Source: an uncultured Christensenella sp.
Lineage (GTDB): Bacteria > Bacillota > Clostridia > Christensenellales > Borkfalkiaceae
Reading direction: 5' to 3'
Assembly (NCBI GenBank): GCA_905203015.1
Contig: CAJKUC010000018.1
Coordinates: 1-32,632, forward strand
Length of the DNA stretch: 32,632 bases
The translations under genes were made by a program, and so were the position numbers. Every line of letters begins with the position of its first letter. Position 1 is the stretch's first letter. Of the stretch, positions 8,593-17,929 are shown piece by piece. The notes beneath the pieces are model-generated. The model was given only the letters and a program-made list of their open reading frames with translations. It searched no databases and was not told the origin of the DNA.

Positions 8593-11343
8593 TTAAGCCC
8601 ACAGCGTAGCCACGCCGTTTTCATAATGCCAGCAACCCGATTTCTTGGTTTCGCTGTAGTAGTAGATGTTGCCGGTAAGAAGAGCATTTTTGTCGGTATT
8701 TAAAGTTATCGTTCCGTCAGATTCGCCCGTCGCAAGCGTATAAATATTAACGTGTGCCGTATCGCCCTGAGTACTCATAAACATTGCATCGCCTACAGTG
8801 AAATTTTTTCCGACCACTACCGTCGTAAGTTTCGGGCAGTTCATAAAGTTGTGGTTGGTATAATCGTTCGTTGTACCGTAAATACTCTTATGGGGCAGTT
8901 CTTGTAAAGTAGTTATCTTTAAATTAGTTATGCCGATCATCGACACATATTCAAGATTCGGGCAGTTCGCAAATACGCCGCCATCCAACGAGGTTATATT
9001 CTCGTGAAGAATAACTCTTTTAATAATCTTATTCCCATCAAATGCGAGGTATTTAATGAAAGTAACTTGCTTTTCGCCGTTCGTTCCGTCATTCCACGTT
9101 CCTAATACGTTTACCGTTGCGTTCGTACCCGTATAGCCGGCAACATAATAAGTTCCGGAATTTTCGTCGTACTTATAAGTTACGCCCATTGCATTATACT
9201 CGCCGCAACGCGTACATTTTCCATCAACGTAATTGTGTTCGCCCGCGCCGTGAATAATTTCGCCGTTTTCGTTGAAAGTCCATTGCAGGCATTTCGCCGC
9301 GTCGCCTTTATAGAATACTTTACCCGTCCACAGGTTCGTATTAACGTCATTTCCTCCCAAATCGGGCGTGCCGCTTGCAGCGTTCACATAAATATCGAGT
9401 ATCGTTTTTTCGGGAGTGCTTCCGTTCAGGAAGAACTGCTGGCAATTTGTCGTGAAATTCGCATTTAAAATAACATACTTCAAAGCGGTACAATTTATAA
9501 AATTGTTTCCTCTGACAGAGCCATATCCCAGAGAAGATCCGTCATACACAAGGTTTTCAACGCCCGTCATCGAAACAAATTCAAGTTTCGAGCAATTGGC
9601 AAATACGCTGCCGTTCAGACTCTTCACGCTTTCGGGAAGCACTGCTTTCGTAATATTCTTACCGGAAAAAAGTTCGGCTTTTACATAAGTTACGGGCTTA
9701 CCGTTATATACGGAAAGAGGATAAATCTCGCCCGAAGGATTCCACGAATCTCTGTAATCTGAGATATACGCCCTGTCGCCGTCTTCGGTATAACCGATAC
9801 AACTCTGCCCTTTCCGGCAATCTTTGCACAAGCCGTTTTCGTCAAAATCGTGCGTCACGGTAAATTCGGCTACTTGTTCCGCGCCTTCATAATTGTTCGT
9901 CCCTTCCACAGCCGCTTTTATTTTATAGCCAAATCCGGAATCGACAATTTCGTTGCCGCTGTCGTCTTTATATTTAACAATTTCAAAGGCATGAACCTGA
10001 TCTTTGTCAAAATCTTTTCCGTACGTATATTTTATCGTTCCGTGTTGCGCCGTCGCCGAGGTGGGCTCGGGCGTATCGGTGCATTTAATCGTTTTCGGCA
10101 TCGTGATCGAAATCGAGTTCGTCGCTTTGTTCACGTTAAACTCAACGATCTGCTCCGCCGCGGAATAAGCCGCCGTAGCCGCAACGCTTGCCTTTGCGAA
10201 ATACTTGCCCGCGTCGTGATTTTCCAGTTCCGCCCACGCCTTGTATTCGCCGTCTTTCGTCTTGGAATAAGTAATCGCGGCTTCTCCGTATTTTGCCGTT
10301 GCCGCAAACGCAGGAGTCTCTCCGTATACGAGATCCGCGGTATTAAACGCCGTAATCGCGTTGGCATGCACTCTTCTGTATTTCGCGTAAACGGTGATAT
10401 CGCCCGTAATCGCGTTCAGATCCGCCGCGGTATCTCCGCCCTCTTTCGTCACCCACGTTTCAAACACAAGTTTATCTTCGCCGTCCGTTTTGTCTTCGGG
10501 CGAAGCGAACATCGCCTGTTCTCCGTTTTTCACTATTACGGAGCCGAGTTCGTTTTCTCCGTCTCTAAACGTAACGCGGCTGAGTTTATAATTGTTTGCG
10601 GGCAACGTTTTTCCTTCATTGAGCGCCGTGCCGCTTTCTACGTTCACCGACGATCTTATCGCAACGTATTTTTCCGAAAAATCAAGCCCGTCATTGATTT
10701 TCGCCACCAATCCGTTATACAGATCGAGGCTGTCGATATACAGCGGATGCGCCTCCGTACCCAGCCACGAATAACTGCTTAAATTTAAAATCGACTCGGC
10801 GTAATCTTCCGTAACGTCGAGCAAAGCGCGGGTGGCTACGTCGTAAAAACTGCCGCGCGCCTTATCGTTGATTGCAGAAGCCTTCACTTTTGTTCCGCCG
10901 ATTTCCAGAAACGCCTGCGCGGTGTATTCAAGGCTATAATTCTTTTCGAGAACGCTGACGAGGCACACATTTGCATACCAACTTTCGTCGCCGCTTATCT
11001 GATATAATTTTTCTTCGTCTATCGTGCAGGAGACATTCTGCGTTGCCACAGACGCTGCCGGCCCTACGTGCGCTATCAGTTTCACGTTGTCGGCGGTATC
11101 GTTATCCACGATATATTTTTTCATTGCGGTGTTCATTTTGAAGATAAACCGCAAGCCGCCTTTTTCGTTTAATTTCAGCGACGTGCCGTCCTGCACGGAA
11201 ATTTCGCATCCGTCGGGAATTTTCGGCGTTTCCGCCGCCGCTTTTTCTCCGCCGAGAACGGCGAAGCCGCCGGCAAGCATTCCGAGAGTTACTGCCGATG
11301 TCGCAATCAAAAGTCTTTTTGTTTTTTTATCTGAATATTTCAT
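8593..11343 (-). CDS. Secreted LRR protein with InlB-like domain and two Cys-pair/LRR modules
   Basis: A 916-residue exported protein when started at 11343, where AAGGGG precedes the ATG; an in-frame ATG 48 bp upstream would place extra residues before the signal peptide. The signal peptide runs to about AAAET (residue 38). Residues 40-225 are an uncharacterised domain, 255-325 resemble an InlB-type beta-grasp repeat ending ITVYAKY, and 325-497 look like two MBG/Ig-type repeats. Two modules follow (about 498-700 and 701-916), each opening with a His and a Cys pair (CKDC, CTRC) and continuing with LRR_5 units such as FANCSKLEFVSMTGVENL. It ends with YYYSETKKSGCWHYENG. No sortase motif is seen, so how it stays at the surface is unknown. 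Confidence 0.8.
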   Translation of the reverse strand: MKYSDKKTKRLLIATSAVTLGMLAGGFAVLGGEKAAAETPKIPDGCEISVQDGTSLKLNEKGGLRFIFKMNTAMKKYIVDNDTADNVKLIAHVGPAASVATQNVSCTIDEEKLYQISGDESWYANVCLVSVLEKNYSLEYTAQAFLEIGGTKVKASAINDKARGSFYDVATRALLDVTEDYAESILNLSSYSWLGTEAHPLYIDSLDLYNGLVAKINDGLDFSEKYVAIRSSVNVESGTALNEGKTLPANNYKLSRVTFRDGENELGSVIVKNGEQAMFASPEDKTDGEDKLVFETWVTKEGGDTAADLNAITGDITVYAKYRRVHANAITAFNTADLVYGETPAFAATAKYGEAAITYSKTKDGEYKAWAELENHDAGKYFAKASVAATAAYSAAEQIVEFNVNKATNSISITMPKTIKCTDTPEPTSATAQHGTIKYTYGKDFDKDQVHAFEIVKYKDDSGNEIVDSGFGYKIKAAVEGTNNYEGAEQVAEFTVTHDFDENGLCKDCRKGQSCIGYTEDGDRAYISDYRDSWNPSGEIYPLSVYNGKPVTYVKAELFSGKNITKAVLPESVKSLNGSVFANCSKLEFVSMTGVENLVYDGSSLGYGSVRGNNFINCTALKYVILNANFTTNCQQFFLNGSTPEKTILDIYVNAASGTPDLGGNDVNTNLWTGKVFYKGDAAKCLQWTFNENGEIIHGAGEHNYVDGKCTRCGEYNAMGVTYKYDENSGTYYVAGYTGTNATVNVLGTWNDGTNGEKQVTFIKYLAFDGNKIIKRVILHENITSLDGGVFANCPNLEYVSMIGITNLKITTLQELPHKSIYGTTNDYTNHNFMNCPKLTTVVVGKNFTVGDAMFMSTQGDTAHVNIYTLATGESDGTITLNTDKNALLTGNIYYYSETKKSGCWHYENGVATLWA
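8607..8645. repeat. 39-bp repeat at the 3' end of LRR gene, copy 1
   Basis: Identical to 11935-11973. It encodes the shared C-terminal segment KSGCWHYENGVA of the secreted LRR protein, showing recent common origin or gene conversion between the two LRR genes. Confidence 0.9.
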
Positions 11344-11357
11344 TATTTTGTTCCCCT

Positions 11358-11501
11358 TCACATTGTTTTTTCCGAATCGATGGTATCCCAATCAATGTCT
11401 GTTACGTCGTTATCGTACCACCCCACCGACGATGTTAAACAATCGACAACGGAAAGAACGACGGTAAGATCGGGCGTTTTATACTTCGCTTTGTTTCCCA
11501 T
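11358..11501 (-). CDS. Small acidic protein of 47 residues, unknown
   Basis: A short frame filling most of the gap between the InlB-type lipoprotein and the large LRR gene. It begins MGNKAKYKTPDLTVVLSVVD and ends DIDWDTIDSEKTM, so it is basic at the start, hydrophobic in the middle and strongly acidic at the end, with a single Cys. A purine-rich GGGGG run lies 8 bases before the ATG. Its TGA stop lies within the ribosome site of the next gene, the spacing expected for translational coupling. I do not recognise a family, and there is no maturase nearby that would argue for a modified peptide. It could be a real small protein or a leader peptide for the LRR gene. Confidence 0.45.
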   Translation of the reverse strand: MGNKAKYKTPDLTVVLSVVDCLTSSVGWYDNDVTDIDWDTIDSEKTM

Positions 11502-11519
11502 GTTAAATCCCCCTGATTT

Positions 11520-11894
11520 TTATTCGGCAGGATACACTTTCGTGTATTCTTCCGCAAGTTTCCATTCGGCGGTAAGCGTGATATCTTCGCTCACCACGTC
11601 CGTTTCAAACGACCATTGCCGCCCCTCGTAATACCAGCCCGCGAATTCGTAACGGGCGGAAAAAGTGGCTTTCACGGGCGTTTCCGGCGCATTCAGCGTT
11701 GTGCCCTCTTTCACGGTGACGCTCTGCACGTCGCTGCCGCCCGCCGAATCGAACGCAACGGTATACGTTTTCTGTTCGGTATCGCCTCTGTTGTCCCCGT
11801 TGTTTCCGCCGTTGTCGCTCTTGCATCCCGCCGCGGCGACGGTGACGCACGCCGCGATCACGGATAAAAGCGCAAACATCTTTTTTCTCATCAT
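11520..11894 (-). CDS. Small InlB B-repeat lipoprotein
   Basis: A 124-residue lipoprotein with signal peptide MMRKKMFALLSVIAACVTVA and lipobox AAAGC (Cys24), a short Asn/Gly/Asp linker, and one Listeria-Bacteroides repeat (Flg_new/InlB type) from about 43 to 112: YTVAFDSAGGSDVQSVTV, ARYEFAGWYYEG and ITLTAEW are the diagnostic parts. Two tandem ATG codons follow AGGAGAGG; either could be used. Single-repeat proteins of this type usually display a small beta-grasp domain at the cell surface. It lies 26 bp after the large LRR lipoprotein and is probably cotranscribed. Confidence 0.83.
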   Translation of the reverse strand: MMRKKMFALLSVIAACVTVAAAGCKSDNGGNNGDNRGDTEQKTYTVAFDSAGGSDVQSVTVKEGTTLNAPETPVKATFSARYEFAGWYYEGRQWSFETDVVSEDITLTAEWKLAEEYTKVYPAE

Positions 11895-11920
11895 ATCCTC
11901 TCCTTATTTTAATTTTTTCG

Positions 11921-14872
11921 TCAGTTCCACAGCATAGCCACGCCGTTTTCATAATGCCAGCAACCCGATTTCTCGGTTTCGCTGTAATAATACACCTTGC
12001 CGCTGTACAAATTATTGTTTCCCGTCAGTTGCGGCGCGCCGCTTCCGCCTTTCACGTAAAAACTCAGAATCGGATTTTCGGGCGCGCTCCCGGCAAGGAA
12101 TTGCTGACAATTCGACGACAACTTTTCTCCGATAACCACGCATCTGAGTTTCGTACAATTCAAAAAGTTGTTATCCCCGTCTTTTCCGTTGTAAATCGTT
12201 CCCCAATTCATGGTTTCCACGCCCGTCATCGAAACGTATTCGAGATTCGTACAATCGAGGAACGCCGCGCCTTCCAGACTGTTTACGCTTTCGGGAAGAA
12301 TCACCGATCTGATAGAAGGATTGCCGCGGAAAGCGCCGAATTCCACGTATTTCACGGCTTTCTCGCCGTTTTTTCCGTCGTCCCAGGAAGAAAACACGGT
12401 GACGTTTTCACCGGAGCCGTTATACCCCGCCACGTAATATACGCCTTTCGCCGCATTGTAGCCGTAAAGAACGCCCATCGCGTCTTTTTCGCCGCAAATC
12501 GAGCAAACGCCGTCAATATAATCGTGTTCCCGAGCCGAACTTTCGATTTCTCCGTCAACGTCGTTCCATCTTCTGCATTTATCGAGATCGCCTTTATAGA
12601 ACACAATTCCCGTAAGCAGATTATTTTTCCCGTTCGGCGCGGCTTTGATCTCGCTGTTTGCAAAAGATCCGATCGAATAGATATCCGCACAGGGAACGGC
12701 TTTGATCACCTTATTATTCTGATCGCGACGATCTCTTCCCAAAAACTGCTGCGCTTCCGCTGCGGCATACAAATTGAATTTTTCGTTGACGATAAGAGTT
12801 TTCAGTTTGTAACAATCAAGGAAATTGTTCCCCGTATCTACCTGTAAGCCCTGATAAATCCCTGTGTTGCTCAGATTGACGAACGCCATATCCGTGATGC
12901 CCGTCATCGAAACGTATTCAAGGTTTTCGCAAGATAAAAATACGCCTCCGTCCAGGCGGGTTACGCTCTGCGGCAAAGTAATTTTACGAAGTATCGCATT
13001 GCCTGCGAACGCGCTGTTTTTCACGAACGTTACGGGATGTTCTCCGTGAATCCCGTCGGTATACGAGCCGAGAATCGTCACTTCCTGCCGATTCAGCGTG
13101 CGGTTATCCGAAACGTAATACGACGATCCGTCGAATTCGTATTTCACGCCGTAATCGTTCATCGCGCCGCATTTTTTGCATTTGTTTTTCGCGTTATACA
13201 CGTGTTTTCCGCCGCTCACGATCGTTTCGCCGTCGGCAGCGTAATGCCACTGATAGCAACTTTCGCCCTCTTCGCTGTAATAGAATACGTCGCCCGTAAG
13301 CAGCGTATTATTGCCGTAGCCCGCGTCGTAGCCGATCGGATAACTGTCGTTGCAAAGCCCCGCGACGTTATCGCCGTACACGTAAATATCGGTTTGATTT
13401 TCCGCGGCGGCGGGCGTCTGCGTCCAGCGCATAAACGTTGCGCCGTAGTTATTGAATCCGTTTCCGACGATCACCTGTTTCAGATTATAGCAATCTCTGA
13501 AATTCCAGTGCGCGTACGACGCAGCCGCCACATCGCGCAATACGGTGATTCCTTTCATCGAAACATATTCGAGCGACGAGCAGTCGTCAAAACACTCCCC
13601 GCGTAACGGACTGCTTACTTTCACGCCGTTTTTATCGGTCTTATTGAATGTTTCGTCCGCGTCCGCAAATTCCGTCATGCTTTCGGGCAGAATCGCTCTT
13701 CTGATCGTTTTATTCGACTTGAACGCGCCGTAACCTATGTATTTCACGGCTCTTTCGCCGTTCTTTCCGTCGTTATATTTCGCAAGAATATACAGATTTT
13801 CATCGTCGTATCCTGCGTCCGTTCCCACGACGAAATAGCAATCGTTGCTTTCATCGTAACGATACACCACTTTTTTGGTCCGTTGCAAGCCGCATACCGT
13901 ACAAGCCCCGTCCTCCATCACGTGATCGGCAAGATGCGCTTCGTCGATATATTCTTTTCCGCATACCGCGCATTTATATTCCGTTTTTCCCGCTTTCGTG
14001 CAGGTGTATTCTTCAAGAACGGTTTCTGTATAATCGTGCGAAAAATCGATTGAAACGGGCACACTGTCGATATAATCGAAATCGTTCTCGCCAGCCGTCG
14101 CTCTTACGGCAAACACAGCCTTGTCTTTATATTTCAATCCGTCGGTAACGCCGTGTACGTCGAACGACGTTTCCGTGGTTCCGATCCATTCGCCGCCGTT
14201 GATGCAATATTCGTATCCGCTTGCGTTTGCGATCGGTTCCCATTGCACGATTCCGCAATCCGCAACGCTTGCCGCGGGGCTTTCCAGCACCTCCGCCTCC
14301 ACGTTCACCGATTTCACGGTGCACACCGCTTTCAGCGCGCCGTATCTTACGCCCACTTCGTAGTTTCCCGTGTCTTTCAACGACATTTTCACCGCGTTGA
14401 ATCCGCTTTGCGTTACGAGAAAATCTTCCCGAAGATCGTAATCGAATTTCACTTTTTCGTCGGTCGTTTGTCCGTTTTTCACCACTTCCGCCGTCAACGT
14501 TACGTCGCTGCCCGCAGACGCGGTGATCCGATCCGCACTGAGGCGGATATAATTTTCGGCGGTTATCACGTTTACTCTACATGTGACGGAAGATTCGTCC
14601 GACGATACGTCGATGAAAGTCGTTCCGTCGGATATCCCCGTAAGCAGCCCGTTCTTCGATACCTTCGCCACGTCTTCGTCGGAAGATACGTACGAGAAAG
14701 ATTCCGCGCCGGAAGGAACGAACTGATACGTTCCGCCTACGTAAACGGTGATTTCTTTATCCGCCACATAAACGCTTGCGCTTTCCGTCTTCGTCTCCGC
14801 GTCGTTGCGGGAACATGCCGCCGCGGCAACGCCGCATGCGAGAGACAACACAAATGCAAAAAACTTTTTCAT
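11921..14872 (-). CDS. Large LRR lipoprotein with BIG2 domain and three Cys-pair/LRR modules
   Basis: A 983-residue lipoprotein (MKKFFAFVLSLACGVAAAAC, Cys20). Residues 32-102 form a BIG2 domain (ITVYVGGTYQFVPSG ... VAKVSKNGLLTGISDGTTFI). Residues 105-275 are further Ig/FN-like beta domains. Three repeat modules of 200-240 residues follow, beginning near 316, 556 and 786. Each opens with a Cys pair (CTVC 324, CKKC 565, CSIC 790), then aromatic YYV strands, LRR_5 units such as FLDCTNLEYVSMTGVE, and a closing VFYYSE or VYYYSE segment. An extra pair, CAVC, is at 301. The C-terminus matches that of the secreted LRR protein downstream, with a 39-bp identical DNA stretch. AGGGG precedes the ATG. The role in glycan or surface binding is inferred from the family. 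Confidence 0.84.
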   Translation of the reverse strand: MKKFFAFVLSLACGVAAAACSRNDAETKTESASVYVADKEITVYVGGTYQFVPSGAESFSYVSSDEDVAKVSKNGLLTGISDGTTFIDVSSDESSVTCRVNVITAENYIRLSADRITASAGSDVTLTAEVVKNGQTTDEKVKFDYDLREDFLVTQSGFNAVKMSLKDTGNYEVGVRYGALKAVCTVKSVNVEAEVLESPAASVADCGIVQWEPIANASGYEYCINGGEWIGTTETSFDVHGVTDGLKYKDKAVFAVRATAGENDFDYIDSVPVSIDFSHDYTETVLEEYTCTKAGKTEYKCAVCGKEYIDEAHLADHVMEDGACTVCGLQRTKKVVYRYDESNDCYFVVGTDAGYDDENLYILAKYNDGKNGERAVKYIGYGAFKSNKTIRRAILPESMTEFADADETFNKTDKNGVKVSSPLRGECFDDCSSLEYVSMKGITVLRDVAAASYAHWNFRDCYNLKQVIVGNGFNNYGATFMRWTQTPAAAENQTDIYVYGDNVAGLCNDSYPIGYDAGYGNNTLLTGDVFYYSEEGESCYQWHYAADGETIVSGGKHVYNAKNKCKKCGAMNDYGVKYEFDGSSYYVSDNRTLNRQEVTILGSYTDGIHGEHPVTFVKNSAFAGNAILRKITLPQSVTRLDGGVFLSCENLEYVSMTGITDMAFVNLSNTGIYQGLQVDTGNNFLDCYKLKTLIVNEKFNLYAAAEAQQFLGRDRRDQNNKVIKAVPCADIYSIGSFANSEIKAAPNGKNNLLTGIVFYKGDLDKCRRWNDVDGEIESSAREHDYIDGVCSICGEKDAMGVLYGYNAAKGVYYVAGYNGSGENVTVFSSWDDGKNGEKAVKYVEFGAFRGNPSIRSVILPESVNSLEGAAFLDCTNLEYVSMTGVETMNWGTIYNGKDGDNNFLNCTKLRCVVIGEKLSSNCQQFLAGSAPENPILSFYVKGGSGAPQLTGNNNLYSGKVYYYSETEKSGCWHYENGVAMLWN
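11935..11973. repeat. 39-bp repeat at the 3' end of LRR gene, copy 2
   Basis: Identical to 8607-8645, at the 3' end of the LRR lipoprotein gene with three modules. Both copies lie in the same reading frame and encode the same C-terminal motif. Confidence 0.9.
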
Positions 14873-14887
14873 CCCCGTTTTCCCCTT

Positions 14888-15517
14888 TTAGTCCGCTATC
14901 CGATCGGTCACTTTGATATTGATTTTCGCCGAAGCGTTCTTGTATGCCGCCGTAAGAACATACTCTCCCGCTTCCGAAAACGTCACTCTTGCCGTGCCGC
15001 CGCTTACCTCCGTTTGACAACCGGCGGGCGTAATCGTAAACGTTGCCGCGAAAGACGTTTCCTCGCCGTTTTTGTAAACAGTCGCCTTAAAATCCAGCGT
15101 GACGGGCGCTTCGCCGATCAGTACGACGATCTCGCCTTCCCGATCGATCGAAACTGTATAGTTGCTTTGAATCACGGTGACTTTGCACATTTTTTCCGCG
15201 TCGTCCGTTCCTTCGGCTTTTGCCGAAATATACGCTACGCCTACGGCAACGGCGGTCACCGTACCGTCTTCCGATATGCGCGCCACTTGTTCGTCAGAAC
15301 TCGAAAAGGAGATTTTTTTATCGCCGTAACGACATTCGAGTTTTTCGCTCTGCCCCGCTTCGAGCGACAACGACGTTTTGCTGATCGAGAAACTGTAACT
15401 CACCGACTGATTCGCATTCCCCGCCGAATCCTTTTTGGAACAAGCCGGGAAAAAGCACATACCCAACGCTGCGATCGCAGCCGCCGCAAAAGCGATGATT
15501 TTTTTCGTTTTAGCCAT
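14888..15517 (-). CDS. BIG2-domain lipoprotein
   Basis: A 209-residue predicted lipoprotein: charged start MAKTKKII, an Ala-rich hydrophobic core, and Cys26 in FFPACSKKD. Residues 41-115 are a BIG2 bacterial Ig-like domain (SFSISKTSLSLEAGQSEKLEC ... VARISEDGTVTAVAVGVAYISA in abbreviated form). A second beta-sandwich from about 118 to 205 ends ITPAGCQTEV ... EYVLTAAYKNASAKINIKV and resembles the middle Ig domains of the neighbouring 983-residue lipoprotein, suggesting a shared origin. Its ATG overlaps the stop of the DUF4838 gene by 8 bp. There is no enzyme signature; it is probably a structural or accessory surface protein. Confidence 0.82.
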   Translation of the reverse strand: MAKTKKIIAFAAAAIAALGMCFFPACSKKDSAGNANQSVSYSFSISKTSLSLEAGQSEKLECRYGDKKISFSSSDEQVARISEDGTVTAVAVGVAYISAKAEGTDDAEKMCKVTVIQSNYTVSIDREGEIVVLIGEAPVTLDFKATVYKNGEETSFAATFTITPAGCQTEVSGGTARVTFSEAGEYVLTAAYKNASAKINIKVTDRIAD

Positions 15518-17915
15518 TGTTCGTTTTCTCCGTGCTGTTGTAAGCGTTATATTTCTTTCTGCCGTACATCACCAATTCTTCCAGCCGATCGTATTCTTCC
15601 TGATTCAGATATGCGGAATACTTCATATATTCGTTATCTTTCAGCAGAAAATACTCGCGGAAAATTCTTTCCTTATAGATCTCTTTGTTTTCGGAAACCC
15701 CGAGATCTATCGTATAATCAGCCTTTTCGAGGTAACTTTCCAATTCGAGCAGCAACGAACGGGTCCAGTTATCGTTGCTCATGATCGCGCTGTAATAAAT
15801 ATCCTGTTCTTCCGTTTCGGCGAGAGTATAAATTCTTTCAAAATTTTCCATCACCGCGGAAAAATATTGTTTTACGCTATTTGCGCCTTCGCCGTAATAA
15901 TGTTCGATAAATTCGTCGATCAGATCCTGCGTATCGTAAGATGCGTTCCAGGCAAGGCGGCTGCGCACGTACGCCCGCATCGAAGACATCGGGGACACGC
16001 CGTTCTGCGCGCATGCCTGCTCGAAATAATACTTCAGTCCGCATTTTTCGTAAAATCTGATCGAATCGCCGATATGCGACCAGTTGTTGAAATGATATTT
16101 ATACGCCTGGAAATTCGTGCCGTACGAATACATCATCAGATTATCGGTGATGGCAGCCCAGCCTTTCATTTCTTCGGCAATGATCGCGTTTTTATCGCAC
16201 GTTTCTCCGTCGTCGGTAATCGGATGTGTATAGCATGCCTCGATCGGCGTATACATAACGCCCACTTTCACCTGCCCGTCGCTCTTGGGAATAACGCTTT
16301 CGTCCGCCGCCACGTATTTTCCGTCTTCAAGCATTACGGGCGGTTCGCGGTAGGAATAATAAGCGAAAGCCACCAGAACGATATTCTTTTTGATATTGTT
16401 CTCCGCCATATACGCTTCCACTTTTTCCGCCACAGCGTTCATAAAACGCATCTGCACGCCGGAAGCGCCGCCGTATTTCAATTCCGCCGCTTTACATTCC
16501 TCGCAATCGCACGCGCCGATCCCGTCGGTAACGCCAAGCATCAGATAAGGTCCGTTCGCAACGTTTATATATTTGCTCGTAAGCGTTTCCGCCGCAAGTT
16601 CCGCCGCTTCGGGTTTGGAATAGCACACCTGTTTGTTGTTCCACAGGCGGATGCTTTTCACGTTTTTCTGCCAGGCGGAACCGACGTGATACGTTCCGTT
16701 TTCGTAAGCCGCGTTCCAGCCCTTTTCGTAATTGGCAAAGCCTGTCACGTCGGAAAGCGGATTCCCGTCGCCGTCGGTTTTCAGAAGCGGATTCCCGTCT
16801 GCGCCCGTTTCGTATACGTAATTTCCGTTTTCGATTACGGGTACGTCTTCGTCTTTATCGTTCTTCTTCGTTTTGCGTACGTATTGCGGCACGATATTGC
16901 TTTTTCTGTCCAGTTCATAACGATACAGCCCGAGAACTTCGTTGTCGATGCCGTCTGTAACGCTTTTGATGGAAGAAAACAGCGTTTCGCACGCTTTATC
17001 GAAGCCTTTCATGAAATCGGTATATCCCGTTTCATCCGCATTTTCTCCGGGTTCGAGATCTCCGTTTTCCGTCTGCTCGTATCCGTAAGCCCCGCAAAGC
17101 ATATCTTTGATCTGCCCGAATTTCACCTCTTTTTCGGCTTTTTCCGCCGCTTCGATACGCGGCTGATCGAGCGTTTGCGTCACGATATACGGCGTAGTAT
17201 GGCACCAAAGCCCGTTATACAGGTTTCCGTTCATATCGTACCCGCCGTTTTTAGAGGCGTACACATACATTCTGAACGCTTCTTTCACCTTTCCTTCTCC
17301 GGAAAGTTCGGCATCCTCGGCAGTGGTCAGCCCCAACGAAGGAACGTATGTATAATCAAAATTTTTCAGTTTGCACGAACGGTAGTAGTCCACTTCCACG
17401 CAATCGTAAGCATATGCGTTATAGCCCACCTGATAGTGCAGAAATCTGTACACGGAAAACAGCGTGCCCGTTTCCGTCGCGCCCGCCATGTATACGCAGT
17501 TGCCTTTCGTATTCACCGTAACGCCGTTCTGCCCCAGTTCGTCGTAATCGATTTTGATTTCCGTTTCCGCCGCAAGCAATTTGTTTTCGCCTACGGAAAG
17601 ATACCCCGCGTTGTTGTTGTGAGATATCTCCGCGTCGGTAACGATGGGCAATTTCACCGCCGTGGATTTTTCTATAAAATACTGCAATTCCTCGGCCGCG
17701 TATTTTTCGGTCTTTGTCGCGTCCGCACCGATCGCGATTTTATATTCAGAATTCCCGTTTTCCACAAGGTATTCGTCCGTGTCGCCGAAAGAGAGAGGTT
17801 CTCCGCCGATTTCCGTTTTTTCCTCGGGCTCTTTTTCCTCGGATTCGTTCTTTTTGCAGCCTGCCGAAAAACCGACGGTGACAACGCACAGGATAAAAGC
17901 AATCAATTTTTTCAT
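15510..17915 (-). CDS. DUF4838-domain lipoprotein, putative surface glycosidase
   Basis: An 801-residue lipoprotein (MKKLIAFILCVVTVGFSAGC, Cys20). The ATG at 17915 is chosen because AAGGAG precedes it; an in-frame ATG 24 bp upstream would put charged residues ahead of the signal. Residues 55-165 look like the GH20b-type beta domain that often precedes alpha-glucuronidase or hexosaminidase barrels (AIGADATKTEKYAAEELQYF, VYMAGATETGTLFSVYRFL). From about 180 the DUF4838 region follows, with the signature GVTDGIGACDCEECK at 461-475, then an alpha-helical C-terminus. DUF4838 proteins are thought to be glycosidase-like, but no activity can be assigned here. It is the best candidate for an extracellular enzyme in the operon. 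A pair of near-identical DGNPL segments at 374-388 sits in an insert. Confidence 0.78.
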   Translation of the reverse strand: MKKLIAFILCVVTVGFSAGCKKNESEEKEPEEKTEIGGEPLSFGDTDEYLVENGNSEYKIAIGADATKTEKYAAEELQYFIEKSTAVKLPIVTDAEISHNNNAGYLSVGENKLLAAETEIKIDYDELGQNGVTVNTKGNCVYMAGATETGTLFSVYRFLHYQVGYNAYAYDCVEVDYYRSCKLKNFDYTYVPSLGLTTAEDAELSGEGKVKEAFRMYVYASKNGGYDMNGNLYNGLWCHTTPYIVTQTLDQPRIEAAEKAEKEVKFGQIKDMLCGAYGYEQTENGDLEPGENADETGYTDFMKGFDKACETLFSSIKSVTDGIDNEVLGLYRYELDRKSNIVPQYVRKTKKNDKDEDVPVIENGNYVYETGADGNPLLKTDGDGNPLSDVTGFANYEKGWNAAYENGTYHVGSAWQKNVKSIRLWNNKQVCYSKPEAAELAAETLTSKYINVANGPYLMLGVTDGIGACDCEECKAAELKYGGASGVQMRFMNAVAEKVEAYMAENNIKKNIVLVAFAYYSYREPPVMLEDGKYVAADESVIPKSDGQVKVGVMYTPIEACYTHPITDDGETCDKNAIIAEEMKGWAAITDNLMMYSYGTNFQAYKYHFNNWSHIGDSIRFYEKCGLKYYFEQACAQNGVSPMSSMRAYVRSRLAWNASYDTQDLIDEFIEHYYGEGANSVKQYFSAVMENFERIYTLAETEEQDIYYSAIMSNDNWTRSLLLELESYLEKADYTIDLGVSENKEIYKERIFREYFLLKDNEYMKYSAYLNQEEYDRLEELVMYGRKKYNAYNSTEKTNNG

Positions 17916-17929
17916 CGTTTTTCTTCTCC

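Noticed and set aside
9850..10782. Plus-strand open frame of 310 codons
   Set aside because: Shadow of the secreted LRR protein gene; Arg/Phe-rich with no domain.
11358..11501. Small ORF as a ribosomally made modified peptide precursor
   Set aside because: No radical-SAM, cyclodehydratase, lanthionine synthase or peptidase-transporter gene is nearby, and the core is not Cys- or Gly-rich.
14153..15784. Plus-strand open frame of 543 codons
   Set aside because: Antisense to the LRR and BIG2 lipoprotein genes, low-complexity Arg/Phe/His composition, no recognisable domain.
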